Shown here: piece after piece, positions 42,584 to 51,176 of the stretch
How the letters are laid out: every line of letters begins with the position of its first letter
Numbering within the stretch: position 1 is the first letter of the stretch
Assembly: GCA_965233625.1 (NCBI GenBank)
Contig: OZ247499.1
Span: 6,324,001 to 6,388,000, forward strand
From: G965233625 sp965233625
GTDB taxonomy: Bacteria > Planctomycetota > Planctomycetia > Pirellulales > Pirellulaceae
Reading direction: 5' to 3'
DNA: 64,000 nucleotides
Translations under genes and position numbers: made by a program
The notes under the pieces: generated by a model
The model's input: only the letters and a program-made list of their open reading frames with translations
Told to the model about the DNA's origin: nothing
Databases searched by the model: none

Positions 42584-43132
42584 CTACGCGGCGCCTGTCC
42601 ACAGGGGGCCCATGGCACCGGCTTCACCTGCTTCAACTGCGTCGCCAGCTTCGTACACCTGATCACCTGCGATAACGATCAGGTAGTCGAAATCTTCGCG
42701 AGCGGCAAAAACGTACGACAGATCGGGGTCTGCGTTGTACGCGGTGGCAATCGCCATCCACGCCCGGTCGACGGCTTTCATCAGATCTTCCTCGTCCCGG
42801 CAGCGGGCGGAAAACAGCGTGGTGTAAGCCAGATACGAGGCGGCCTGGGCAACATATCGTGAACCCTGGTTGCGGGCGTATTTCACCATGAAGTGGATGG
42901 CCGGGCCGTCGATCTTGAACTTCTCACCACGGGCATAGGCTTCCGCCGCCTGTAATGTGTTTTCCAGCGTTTCTACACAAGCGCTGTGCCCTGAAGAATA
43001 GAACCGCTGCACCCGCCGTACGCACCGGCAGACAAACGCCACCAGCGCCCGGCGGCTGAGCTGACGCAGTTGCCCTTTGGACGGCAACTGAATGTCGGAA
43101 TAAACGCTGCTAGGAAGGTTAATTGTGGTCAT
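42584..43132 (-). CDS. Planctomycete protein of unknown function
   Basis: 182 residues, soluble, mostly helical. Basic N-terminal part (QLRQLSRRALVAFVCRCVRRVQRF), centre with AAEAYARGEKFKIDG and SYLAYTTLFSARCRDEEDLMKAVDRAWMAI, acidic C-terminus (YVFAAREDFDYLIVIAGDQVYEAGDAVEAGE). No recognised domain. It is downstream of csrA (64 bases) and may be cotranscribed with it. Codon use matches its neighbours. Confidence 0.72.
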   Translation of the reverse strand: MTTINLPSSVYSDIQLPSKGQLRQLSRRALVAFVCRCVRRVQRFYSSGHSACVETLENTLQAAEAYARGEKFKIDGPAIHFMVKYARNQGSRYVAQAASYLAYTTLFSARCRDEEDLMKAVDRAWMAIATAYNADPDLSYVFAAREDFDYLIVIAGDQVYEAGDAVEAGEAGAMGPLWTGAA

Positions 43133-43196
43133 CTTTTCAGGGCCTTATGTGAAAGCGTCGTAACAACGCGAAAAACCTGCTTGAAAAAATCTGCGG

Positions 43197-43439
43197 TTAA
43201 GAAGCAACGGGCGCCGCGGCAGCCAGTGGCAGGTTGGCCACTAGTGCTTCGGCGGCTGCTGCTGAGAGGGTGACTTCTGCGGGAGCCTCTTGCGGCTGCA
43301 GCTCACCACGACGGATCGCCAGGCTGCGTGGGGCGTCGATGCCGATCCGTACGGCGTTGCCCTTGATCTGCTGGACCGTAATGACAATGTCCTGGCCAAC
43401 CTGGATGGTCTGTTTGCGTTTGCGGGTAAGTACAAGCAT
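43197..43439 (-). CDS. csrA: Carbon storage regulator CsrA
   Basis: Global RNA-binding regulator that binds GGA-containing leaders and blocks or stabilises mRNA. 80 residues with the canonical start MLVLTRKRKQTIQVGQDIVI and VQQIKGNAVRIGIDAP, plus the RRGELQ helix. After about residue 50 there is an Ala/Pro-rich extension, common in planctomycete copies. The ATG at 43439 has AAGGAGA six bases upstream; that leader itself contains GGA, so autoregulation is possible. No flagellar gene is nearby; neighbours are cyclic di-GMP genes. Confidence 0.95.
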   Translation of the reverse strand: MLVLTRKRKQTIQVGQDIVITVQQIKGNAVRIGIDAPRSLAIRRGELQPQEAPAEVTLSAAAAEALVANLPLAAAAPVAS

Positions 43440-43766
43440 TGCGAATCTCCTTGATTCAAACTGTTGTTCCGGTGTCATCAGCCGTGTGACTATTTAAAAG
43501 TACGGCTGCAGCCGGACACGTTAGGTCCAGCCTCAATCAGAAAGCTTGCGAGAGTCACAAACACCCGCCGGATTCGGTGCGTAAGATGCTTCTGGGTAAC
43601 AACTTAAGGAGATTCTGTTTTTCCGAGATTCGGGGGCTGTATCCGGGTTTTTCGAAGGCCGCCATGGATGCAAATCGCACAATTTCTGTTGCATTTAGAT
43701 TCCGGCACGGCAGAGGCGTAGATGCGAGCTAAGTTACTAAGGTGGAAACCTACTCCCTGGTGAAAT
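43440..43766. other. Divergent intergenic region csrA / HD-GYP
   Basis: About 327 bases holding both promoters. It contains an AAGGAGATTCTG stretch resembling the csrA leader and followed by TTTTTCC, which could be a CsrA target, and no cyclic di-GMP riboswitch fold that I can recognise. Confidence 0.4.
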
Positions 43767-44738
43767 GTGAACAGAACCGCCACCGCCGTCTGTGACGACT
43801 ATGTAGCGATATCGCTTTCGATATTGCTGCCCTCGGTGCGCTCTATCGTGTCGTTGTTCACGCGGGACCCGGTAACTGGCAGGATGCAGTTATTCTTGAG
43901 AGCAGGAGTCTCTGTCACCCAGCAGAAGCTGGATCAATTGGCCAAGGAAGGTCGGCGGAAGCTCTACATCCGCGCGGACGAGCACGGTTCGTTCCAGCAA
44001 TATTTGCGGGAAACCCTCGCCGGCTCGGTGAATGACGAGAGTGTCAGTCTCAAGCGACGCTTTGGCATGGTAAACGTCGTCGTCCGCGACGTTCTTGGCG
44101 AAGCCTTCAACTCCTTCAACGTGACAGACACGGTCAAGAAGACGCAGGAACTGGGTGAAAGCACCGTAGAGCTGTTATGTCGCGACGACGTGGTAGCCAG
44201 TGAGTTGTGCAGCGTCCTGTATCACGATTACCACACGTTCACCCATTCAGCCAACGTAGCTTACTACTGCGTGATGCTGGCCAAGCAATTAGGCATCACG
44301 GGCAAGCAGGAGCTCAATCAACTGGTGGTCGGAGCCCTGCTGCACGATGTTGGAAAATTATCGATCAGCGATCACATCCTGACGAAGCCGGCGCGGCTGA
44401 CGGAAGCCGAATTCAACATTATTAAGCGTCATCCGCTGGACGGCTTCGTTCTGTTGTCGGGCCGCCAGGATCTTAGCTTCGCGCAGTTGATGATGGTGTA
44501 CCAGCACCACGAAAGATTGGACGGAGGCGGTTACCCGGTCCGCTGCGCCGCAGACGAGATCCATCCGTGGGCGCGGATCTGTACAGTCTGCGACGTGTTC
44601 GAGGCGCTGACCAGCAACCGGCCCTACAGGTCTGGTTTACCCTTCGACGTTGCTTTCGAAATTATGGAACGCGATTGTGGCACTGCTTTTGACAAAGAAA
44701 TCTATCAATGCTGGAAACAGACGATTGTCAGCACATAG
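43767..44738 (+). CDS. HD-GYP domain protein (cyclic di-GMP phosphodiesterase)
   Basis: 323 residues with no receiver. N-terminal about 130 residues have no known domain (LFTRDPVTGRMQLFLRAGVSVTQQKLDQLAKEG recalls the DUF3391-like N-terminus of HD-GYP proteins). The HD-GYP domain begins near 150: HDVGKLSISDHILTKPARLT (HD-x-GK) and HHERLDGGGYPV carry the catalytic residues. ARICTVCDVFEALTSNRPYR completes the family pattern. GTG start at 43767 with weak SD. It overlaps the PilZ gene by about 30 bases, a likely paired regulator and effector. Confidence 0.93.
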   Translation: MNRTATAVCDDYVAISLSILLPSVRSIVSLFTRDPVTGRMQLFLRAGVSVTQQKLDQLAKEGRRKLYIRADEHGSFQQYLRETLAGSVNDESVSLKRRFGMVNVVVRDVLGEAFNSFNVTDTVKKTQELGESTVELLCRDDVVASELCSVLYHDYHTFTHSANVAYYCVMLAKQLGITGKQELNQLVVGALLHDVGKLSISDHILTKPARLTEAEFNIIKRHPLDGFVLLSGRQDLSFAQLMMVYQHHERLDGGGYPVRCAADEIHPWARICTVCDVFEALTSNRPYRSGLPFDVAFEIMERDCGTAFDKEIYQCWKQTIVST

Positions 44739-45103
44739 GTATGCTGCTGCAGAACCTGGACATGAAATTGAACGCACCCCCGGTAGATGGTGACTTCTAC
44801 CTGCGGAGTGGAATTCTGCCTTCAATGGAAGGCGACAGCCGGCGTTTTGCGCGTAAATATTTGCGTGCCGAAGCAGCTGTGAGAGTGCACAACCCTCTAC
44901 CGTGCTTCCCTCGCCCGGAATCTCTTGACCGTGTGATTCTGCTGGATGTGTCACGCTCTGGCATTGGCTTTCTGCACTATCAGCAATTGTACCCGGGCGA
45001 AGGCGTTGAGCTGCTGACCCACGTGGGCAAGTTGAAGGCGGTTGTCCGCCGCTGCATTAAACGCTGCAAGGACCGCTATGAGATAGGCGCCGAGTTCGGG
45101 TGA
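44708..45103 (+). CDS. PilZ-domain cyclic di-GMP effector
   Basis: 131 residues. The PilZ block is RKYLRAEAAVRVH (with R...R) and VILLDVSRSGIGFLHYQQLYPGEGVEL (the D-x-S-x-x-G motif), ending RYEIGAEF. This keeps both arms of the c-di-GMP-binding signature. The start overlaps the HD-GYP gene; a second ATG at 44741, just after that gene's stop, would remove 11 residues. The pair suggests that the phosphodiesterase and the effector act in one local circuit. Confidence 0.85.
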   Translation: MLETDDCQHIGMLLQNLDMKLNAPPVDGDFYLRSGILPSMEGDSRRFARKYLRAEAAVRVHNPLPCFPRPESLDRVILLDVSRSGIGFLHYQQLYPGEGVELLTHVGKLKAVVRRCIKRCKDRYEIGAEFG

Positions 45104-45416
45104 GAGCGTCTCCCGGCCGTACAAATTCTGTACGTTCTAGGCATTTTCTGCCGGTGCGGTTACAACGGCGCGGTTCCAGCGGGCAGTCTACGCATCGCGA
45201 GACAACCGTGCGAAGCCTCGCGCGCGAAACTCCTGCGGACACAGTATATTGTGAACGATTTCACCAGGGACGCTTGTGCGGTTGTCAGCAATCCATGCTT
45301 TGTGGTACGGATCTCAAGCAGGAGTAGCGGCAATTTGCGCCAAGGCTGTTTTGTGGCGTGGCGTTTGCTAACTATTCCGTGAAATCGTTTTTGCTCCGGG
45401 AAACTAGGTCCGCCGT
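45104..45416 (+). other. Intergenic region before the MFS-PlsC-synthetase gene
   Basis: About 313 bases with no convincing gene, repeat or terminator; it should hold the promoter of the 45417 gene. A short inverted pair GTAC...GTAC (CGTACAAATTCTGTACG, about 45118-45134) is the only structure I see. Confidence 0.4.
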
Positions 45417-48400
45417 ATGACTGCAGAGCCTGCCATCGCTGATGTTCCGTACGAGAAGTCGAATCTATATTCGCGTAGCTTTATCGGATTGCTCATTACG
45501 CAGTTCTTTACCGCCGTGAATGACAACATCTTCCGCTGGCTGGTCATTGGCGTGGCGAAAGATTATGTGGCGCCGTCGCAGATTGGGATGGTGCTGATGG
45601 CCGGCACGCTGTGCTTTGTGGCGCCTTATCTGTTACTGGCGGCGCCGGCGGGTTACTTTGCCGACCGGTACAGTAAGAAGCATGTGATCGTCGCGTGTAA
45701 GATCGCCGAGATCGTGGTGATGTTCATCGGTATCCTGGCGATCCTTTCGCAGAATGTGTACTTCGTATTTGGCGTCGTCGCGCTGATGGGCGCCCAGAGC
45801 GCGCTGTTCGCGCCGGCGAAACTTGGCGCCATTCCCGAAACGCTGAAGACCTCCAGCATCTCCGCCGCCAACGGCGCCTTCGGACTGGCGACGGTGGTGG
45901 CGACCGTTGTCGGTATGGGCATCGGTAGCTGGCTCAGTGATCTGACCCGGCCCAAAGGCCTGGAGCAGTGGTACATCTCGGCGGCGGTTCTGCTGGGCGT
46001 TGCCATCGTGGGCACCCTGGCCAGTCTGCTGGTGCGGACAACGCCGGTAGCCAATGAAGAACGCAAGTTTCCGTGGGATGCGCCAATCCAGTCAATCCGC
46101 GACCTTGGGCTGTTATTCTCGCACCGCGCACTGTTCCGCGTAGCGCTGGGCATGGTCTTCTTCTGGGCGATCGGAGCGCTGGCTCAGCTCAATATCGATC
46201 AGCTCGCAGCCGAAGGCGGCGCCATGACCGAGACGGCGAAGAACCCCATGCTGATCTCGCTGATCGCAGGCGTCTGTGCCGGCAGCGTGCTGGCGGGCGT
46301 CTGGTCCTCCGGCCGGGTCGAATTGGGCATTCTACCGCTCGGCGCCCTGGGCGTGGTCGTCTCCGGGCTGTTGCTGTTCACCGTTGGCGATGTGATCATT
46401 CTGCCGCAGGAACTGGTGACCAGCGGCATGATCTGGGCGTGCATCCTGCTGTTTGGGCTGGGAACCAGCGCGGGGCTGTTTTCGGTTCCGCTGGAATCGT
46501 ACATGCAGCACCGCAGCCCGGAGAAGGTCCGCGGCTCGATTCTCTCCGCCACCAACCTCGTCGTGTTCAGCGGTGTGATGCTCTCGGCCGTGCTGTATTA
46601 CGGGCTGCGATATCCAGCGTACGAAGGGTCGCTATCCGCCGTACCGGCAGCACTGCGGAGCAATCCTGACGACGCGGGTGAAGCGAAGATCAAGCAGCTT
46701 GAAGCAGACTTCCGCGAAGAGTGGAAAACGCCTTATGCCGGTGAAGAAGATAAACGCCCGCCCGCAGAATCCGTCGTGAAAGGTCTGAAACCGCCGGTGC
46801 GCAAAGAAGCGCTCGCGCGGCTGCTGTGGATTGAACTCTCCGCCCGCCGGGAGCAAGGCGCCGTCGTGCCTTTGTACGAGTATCTGGAGCGGTTCGATCC
46901 GGGCGACAAACGGCTGGCCAAGGCGGTTTACGATCAGGCAGGCGGTCTGCCGTTGTTTGATTCGCAGAGCATTTTTCTGCTTGTCGGCGTGATTGCCATT
47001 CCCGTGTTCATTTACATTGTGTCCCTGATCCCCCAGGCATCGATGCGCTTTATTGCCTGGCTGGCCAGCAAAACGGTGTATCGCATCCGGGTGACCGGGC
47101 TGGAAAATCTGCCGGAAACCGGCGGGGCGATGCTGGTGCCCAATCATGTCTCGTGGCTGGACGGCATTCTGCTGCTACTGACATGTTCACGTCACATCCG
47201 CATGGTTGTGTTTGCGGGCAACTTTAAGGAAGGCTGGCTGACGCGGATGGCGCATCGCTGGGGCGCCATCATGATCAGCAACCGGCCGAAAGAAATCGTC
47301 AAAGCACTGCAGACCGCTCGCGATGCCTTGGAAGAGGGCGAACTGGTGGGCATCTTCCCCGAAGGCGGCATCACGCGCACCGGCCAGATTCAGGCGTTCC
47401 GCCCCGGCATGATGAAAATCCTCAAAGGCGTCAGTGCGCCCGTGATACCGGTGTATCTAGATGGGCTGTGGGGCAGTATCTTTAGTGCAGACCGCGGCAA
47501 GTTTTTCTGGAAGAAGCCCAAAAAGTGGCCGTATCCGGTCTCCATTCACTTTGGCAAACCAATGGACAAACCCGCCGACGTACACGAAGTACGCCGCGCA
47601 GTGCAGGATCTGGGAGCAATCGCTGTGGAAAGCAGAACATCTAGTATGAGACGACCGCCCGCCTCGTTTATCCGCATGTGCAAAAAACGCGGCTCCGGTA
47701 AGAAGGTGTTCGATTCCACCGGCGCCAAGCTCAACGGGCACGAAGTGCTGGTCCGTTCGCTTGTGCTGCGAAGATTGCTGCGCCGGTTGACGCTCGCCAA
47801 AGACGAAAAGTACGTCGGCATGCTGCTGCCGCCGTCGGCAGGCGGCCTGATCGCCAACGCCGCCCTTGCCCTGGACCGGCGCGTGGGGGTGAATCTGAAT
47901 TACACCGTTAGTTGCGAGGTGATGAACGACTGTATCAAACAGGCAGGCATCAAGCATGTGCTGACCAGCAAACGGTTTTTTGACAAGATCGGCGGCGAAG
48001 AGAAATTCAAGCTGGATGCCGAGATCGTCTTTCTGGAAGACTTCAAAGACAAACCCACCGGCGCCGACAAAGCCATCGCCGGGATGCAGACCTACGCGCT
48101 GCCTGCCGCCATCGTCGAGCGCTCGCTGGGGCTGCATAAGATTAAGCCCGACGATGAACTGACGGTGATCTTCACGTCCGGCTCTACCGGCACACCCAAA
48201 GGCGTGGTGCTGACGCATGCGAATGTGGCGTCGAATGTGGAGGCCGTGGATACAGTGGTTCAGCTCAATAACAAAGATGTGCTGATGGGCGTGCTGCCGT
48301 TCTTCCATTCGTTTGGCTACACGGTCAGCATGTGGGGCGTGATGAGCCTGGATATCTCGGGCGTGTACCACTTCAATCCGCTGGATAGTAAGAACGTGGC

Positions 48401-49247
48401 TAAGCTGGTCGAACGCCACGAAGCTACCTTACTGCTGGCGACGCCGACCTTCCTGCGGATGTATCTGCGTAGCTGCCCGGCTGAGCGTTTCAAAACGCTG
48501 GATGTGGTGGTGGCCGGCGCCGAGCGGTTGCCGCCGGAATTGTGCGACGCGTTTGAAGAGAAATTCGGCGTCCGCCCGGTCGAAGGTTACGGCGCCACAG
48601 AACTGTCACCGCTGGTTTCGGTCAACGTGCCGCCCAGCCGCCGTGGCGATAACTTTCAGACCGACTGCAAAGAAGGCACCGTCGGCCGCTGCATCCCTGG
48701 CGTGACGGCCAAGATCCTGAACCTGGACACCAACGAAGAACAGCCCAACGGCGAAGCGGGCATGCTGTACATCAAAGGGCCGAATGTGATGCGCGGCTAT
48801 CTGGGCCGCGACGATCTGACTTCCGAGGTGGTTGCCGACGGATGGTACAAGACGGGCGATGTCGCGCTGATTGATGACGAAGGCTTCATCAAAATCACCG
48901 GCCGCGTCAGCCGCTTCTCGAAGATCGGCGGAGAGATGATCCCGCACATCAAAGTCGAAGAAGCTATAAACGACGCCATCGGCCTGAACGAAGAAGGCGG
49001 CATCCGCGCCGTCGTCACCGCCGTGCCGCATGCCACCAAGGGCGAACGCTTGATCGTAGTGCACACGCCGTTCGAAATGGATACTGACGAGGTACGGCAG
49101 AAGCTGACCGAAGCGGGCCTGCCCAACATCTACATCCCCGCCGCCAACAGCTTCACCGAAGTGGAAGAACTGCCGATGCTAGGCTCCGGCAAGTTAGACC
49201 TGAAAGGCATCAAAAAGATCGCCGAAGAACGCTTCGCGGCAGAGTAA
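45417..49247 (+). CDS. MFS flippase - PlsC acyltransferase - acyl-ACP/CoA synthetase fusion (LplT-Aas type)
   Basis: 1276-residue inner-membrane protein joining what E. coli makes as LplT and Aas. Residues about 20-540 are a 12-helix MFS transporter (FFTAVNDNIFRWL; ADRYSKKHVIVACK) with an unusual hydrophilic insert (about 400-505). About 555-730 is PlsC: NHVSWLDG (about 575, the NHx4D motif) and FPEGGITR (about 646). About 750-1276 is an AMP-forming synthetase: TSGSTGTPKG (about 919), YGATELSP, GWYKTGDVA, and GSGKLDLKG with the late catalytic Lys. Expected role: return of lysophospholipids across the membrane and re-acylation with acyl-ACP. Monocistronic, ATG start. Confidence 0.93.
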   Translation: MTAEPAIADVPYEKSNLYSRSFIGLLITQFFTAVNDNIFRWLVIGVAKDYVAPSQIGMVLMAGTLCFVAPYLLLAAPAGYFADRYSKKHVIVACKIAEIVVMFIGILAILSQNVYFVFGVVALMGAQSALFAPAKLGAIPETLKTSSISAANGAFGLATVVATVVGMGIGSWLSDLTRPKGLEQWYISAAVLLGVAIVGTLASLLVRTTPVANEERKFPWDAPIQSIRDLGLLFSHRALFRVALGMVFFWAIGALAQLNIDQLAAEGGAMTETAKNPMLISLIAGVCAGSVLAGVWSSGRVELGILPLGALGVVVSGLLLFTVGDVIILPQELVTSGMIWACILLFGLGTSAGLFSVPLESYMQHRSPEKVRGSILSATNLVVFSGVMLSAVLYYGLRYPAYEGSLSAVPAALRSNPDDAGEAKIKQLEADFREEWKTPYAGEEDKRPPAESVVKGLKPPVRKEALARLLWIELSARREQGAVVPLYEYLERFDPGDKRLAKAVYDQAGGLPLFDSQSIFLLVGVIAIPVFIYIVSLIPQASMRFIAWLASKTVYRIRVTGLENLPETGGAMLVPNHVSWLDGILLLLTCSRHIRMVVFAGNFKEGWLTRMAHRWGAIMISNRPKEIVKALQTARDALEEGELVGIFPEGGITRTGQIQAFRPGMMKILKGVSAPVIPVYLDGLWGSIFSADRGKFFWKKPKKWPYPVSIHFGKPMDKPADVHEVRRAVQDLGAIAVESRTSSMRRPPASFIRMCKKRGSGKKVFDSTGAKLNGHEVLVRSLVLRRLLRRLTLAKDEKYVGMLLPPSAGGLIANAALALDRRVGVNLNYTVSCEVMNDCIKQAGIKHVLTSKRFFDKIGGEEKFKLDAEIVFLEDFKDKPTGADKAIAGMQTYALPAAIVERSLGLHKIKPDDELTVIFTSGSTGTPKGVVLTHANVASNVEAVDTVVQLNNKDVLMGVLPFFHSFGYTVSMWGVMSLDISGVYHFNPLDSKNVAKLVERHEATLLLATPTFLRMYLRSCPAERFKTLDVVVAGAERLPPELCDAFEEKFGVRPVEGYGATELSPLVSVNVPPSRRGDNFQTDCKEGTVGRCIPGVTAKILNLDTNEEQPNGEAGMLYIKGPNVMRGYLGRDDLTSEVVADGWYKTGDVALIDDEGFIKITGRVSRFSKIGGEMIPHIKVEEAINDAIGLNEEGGIRAVVTAVPHATKGERLIVVHTPFEMDTDEVRQKLTEAGLPNIYIPAANSFTEVEELPMLGSGKLDLKGIKKIAEERFAAE

Positions 49248-49264
49248 CGCAATGACATGCGCGT

Positions 49265-49309
49265 ACCCTCTCCCGCGCCGGGAGAGGGTGGCTCGCAGAG
49301 CCGGGTGAG
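49265..49309. repeat. Dispersed hairpin repeat after the fusion gene
   Basis: ACCCTCTCCC-GCGCC-GGGAGAGGGT with perfect ten-base arms, then GCTC...GAGC and GGGTGAGGGG. The same words occur in the composite element at 2353-2530, so this is a dispersed repeat. No T-tract follows. Confidence 0.65.
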
Positions 49310-49339
49310 GGGCGTTGCAGCTGCGCCGGTTGATGCGAA

Positions 49340-49888
49340 TTACATTGGAGTCACCCCGAGCTGTGCAGGTAACTCCGGCGATTCCGTCCAGGCTACGATG
49401 CGTTTTCGCTCGATAAAGATGTAGAAATCAGGAAACCGGCCGCCTGCTGCATTCTCTAGAAAGAAATAGTTGCAGATGTCTACCGGGTATTCTTGCTCAA
49501 CAACCGATATCGAGGCGTGCACCTTCCCCACGATTTCGTCGTTCAGCAGTTTCCTGTTGGCAATCTCAAGGCACAACAGGCGGTTCGATTCGCTAGTTCC
49601 ATAGAAGTAGTAGTCTTTTTCCGCTTCGTACGGCGCGAGTTGTCTGGAAAGTTCAGATCGAATCTTCTCGACGTCTTCTTTCCAGATTTTTGCTGCCTGC
49701 TTAGGCGTAGGCTGCGGCGTGTCTATGTACTGATCTGCCGTTTCTACGGCGATTGCGAACCAGGGTAGAGACTGATAGGAGCCGGTCTGTCGCATATCGT
49801 TGATTTTCAATGCCTCATCCTCCGTGCCGCAACCTGACGAAAGTGTGCAAAGCAGTAGCAGACCAACGATTGAACTCTGACGTCGCAA
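49340..49888 (-). CDS. Lipoprotein of unknown function
   Basis: 182 residues with a lipoprotein signal peptide (GLLLLCTLSSGC, lipidation Cys at about 20). Mature part: DEALKINDMRQTGSYQSLPWFAIAVETADQYID, then a mixed-charge region (KIWKEDVEKIRSEL) and ICNYFFLENAAGGRFPDFYIFIERKRIVAW, which looks like a beta-sheet. No known domain. TTG start at 49888 with GGGAG eight bases upstream. It follows the LOG gene by 15 bases. Confidence 0.75.
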   Translation of the reverse strand: MRRQSSIVGLLLLCTLSSGCGTEDEALKINDMRQTGSYQSLPWFAIAVETADQYIDTPQPTPKQAAKIWKEDVEKIRSELSRQLAPYEAEKDYYFYGTSESNRLLCLEIANRKLLNDEIVGKVHASISVVEQEYPVDICNYFFLENAAGGRFPDFYIFIERKRIVAWTESPELPAQLGVTPM

Positions 49889-49903
49889 AGCGATGGCTCC
49901 CGT

Positions 49904-50446
49904 CTAAAAAGCTCCCCGTAATTTCGCCAGCAACCCTTCGCACGTCTCATCCGTGTGCAACAGCTGATAATGCCGCGGGCTGAGGAATTCCTCATCGCGG
50001 GCGTGCTGGAACATCTGCAGAAGCGGGTCGTAGAAACCGGCGGTGTTGAGCAGACCGCAGGGTTTGTGGTGCATGTCTAACTGCGCCCAGGTGAGGATTT
50101 CCAGCAGTTCTTCCAGCGTGCCGAAGCCGCCGGGCAGGGCGATGAATCCGCCCGCCAGTTCAGCCATCAGGGCTTTGCGTTCGTGCATCGTCTTGACGAC
50201 AAGCAGTTCGCTGACGTTCTGGTGCCCTAGTTCCCGCTCCATCAGCGACTCGGGGATCACGCCGGTGACATGGCCGCCAGCATGCAGAACTGCATCGGCC
50301 ACAGCGCCCATCAGACCAGTGTGGCCGCCGCCGTAAACCAGCTTGATGTCTTCGCCAGCTAGCAACTGGCCCATCTCACGGGCGGCGCCGGCGTATTCCG
50401 GGCTGGCGCCGGGGCTAGAGCCGCAATAAACGCAGATCGATTTCAA
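49904..50446 (-). CDS. LOG-family nucleotide 5'-monophosphate phosphoribohydrolase (TIGR00730)
   Basis: 180 residues. ICVYCGSSPG starts the Rossmann-like fold and LVYGGGHTGLMG, VIPESL and the catalytic FIALPGGFGTLEELLEILTWAQLD are the LOG hallmarks, with the PGGxGT-x-E motif carrying the catalytic Glu. LOG enzymes remove ribose phosphate from nucleotides such as AMP or cytokinin nucleotides; the natural substrate in bacteria is often unknown. TTG at 50446 is chosen: an SD (AGGA, overlapping the upstream stop) is nine bases before it, and the product then begins at the conserved fold. Middle gene of a three-gene operon. Confidence 0.92.
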   Translation of the reverse strand: MKSICVYCGSSPGASPEYAGAAREMGQLLAGEDIKLVYGGGHTGLMGAVADAVLHAGGHVTGVIPESLMERELGHQNVSELLVVKTMHERKALMAELAGGFIALPGGFGTLEELLEILTWAQLDMHHKPCGLLNTAGFYDPLLQMFQHARDEEFLSPRHYQLLHTDETCEGLLAKLRGAF

Positions 50447-50457
50447 CGCGGTTGTTC

Positions 50458-51030
50458 CTAAGCAGCAGTCTTCATTTGTCCGTTGCGAAGCAGCCACCAG
50501 CGGTAGAAAACCGGCGCCAGCAGCCAGATGACGATTCCCCAGGCAAATACCGCCGCCACGTTATGGATCACAAGCACGGGCGCCGGCGTCAGATAAAACA
50601 AGGCAATCCACGCCGCCCACACTGCGCCGCCTGCCAGCGAAGAAACAGCCAGGCAGCGGTTGATCCGGCGATGCAACGCAGCCAGCCACAACTGTCGTGA
50701 AGCGCCGCGCGAAAGCAGGCGGATCGTCAGCGCGATGCGTTCCAGCAGCCACAACCCGGAAAACCAGACCGCCACAAACAGCACTGCCAGGAAGAAGCCG
50801 TTGATGATGGCGAAAATATCAATGATCGGATTACGCAGCAGACGTTCCGGCTCCGTGGCACGCACAGGATGCACGTAATAAAAACAGTAAAAGTTACCGG
50901 CGCCCACCAGCATCAGAATCACCAGCGAGAGCCGCACCTGCCACAACGCTTTACGGCGTTGCTGCTGCGTTTCGTCCAAAGCGGCGGCTGGCGTGGCGAC
51001 GGGTGAGCTGTAAGGATTGTCGTCCATCAT
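50458..51030 (-). CDS. Four-helix membrane protein (NPYSSP N-terminus)
   Basis: 190 residues with an N-terminal NPYSSPVA motif, recurring in planctomycete membrane proteins, then four hydrophobic segments (about 33-55, 73-98, 128-148, 155-178). No catalytic motif. ATG at 51030 (a second ATG follows directly), AAGG upstream. Stop is 12 bases before the LOG start, so first gene of that operon. Function unknown. Confidence 0.78.
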   Translation of the reverse strand: MMDDNPYSSPVATPAAALDETQQQRRKALWQVRLSLVILMLVGAGNFYCFYYVHPVRATEPERLLRNPIIDIFAIINGFFLAVLFVAVWFSGLWLLERIALTIRLLSRGASRQLWLAALHRRINRCLAVSSLAGGAVWAAWIALFYLTPAPVLVIHNVAAVFAWGIVIWLLAPVFYRWWLLRNGQMKTAA

Positions 51031-51060
51031 TCTTAACCTTCGCGCTGAATAAGCTTTACC

Positions 51061-51133
51061 CGTAGGTCAGGCGCCTGCCTGACGTCGTTTGAGGTGGATT
51101 CCGGAAGATCGTCAGGCGGGCGCCTGAACTACG
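51061..51133. repeat. Large inverted repeat (REP-like)
   Basis: Two 24-base arms, 22 of 24 positions matching, separated by 25 bases: CGTAGGTCAGGCGCCTGCC-type left arm and its complement on the right. Both arms contain GGCGCC. Lies between two leftward genes, promoter side of the membrane protein operon. Confidence 0.8.
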
Positions 51134-51176
51134 AGTTTCTGGAAGTTGGACATGGTATCTGGCGTTACATGGATTG

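Noticed and set aside
47457..48419. 320-codon minus-strand frame in the synthetase region
   Set aside because: Shadow of the AMP-binding domain; no start signal or domain.
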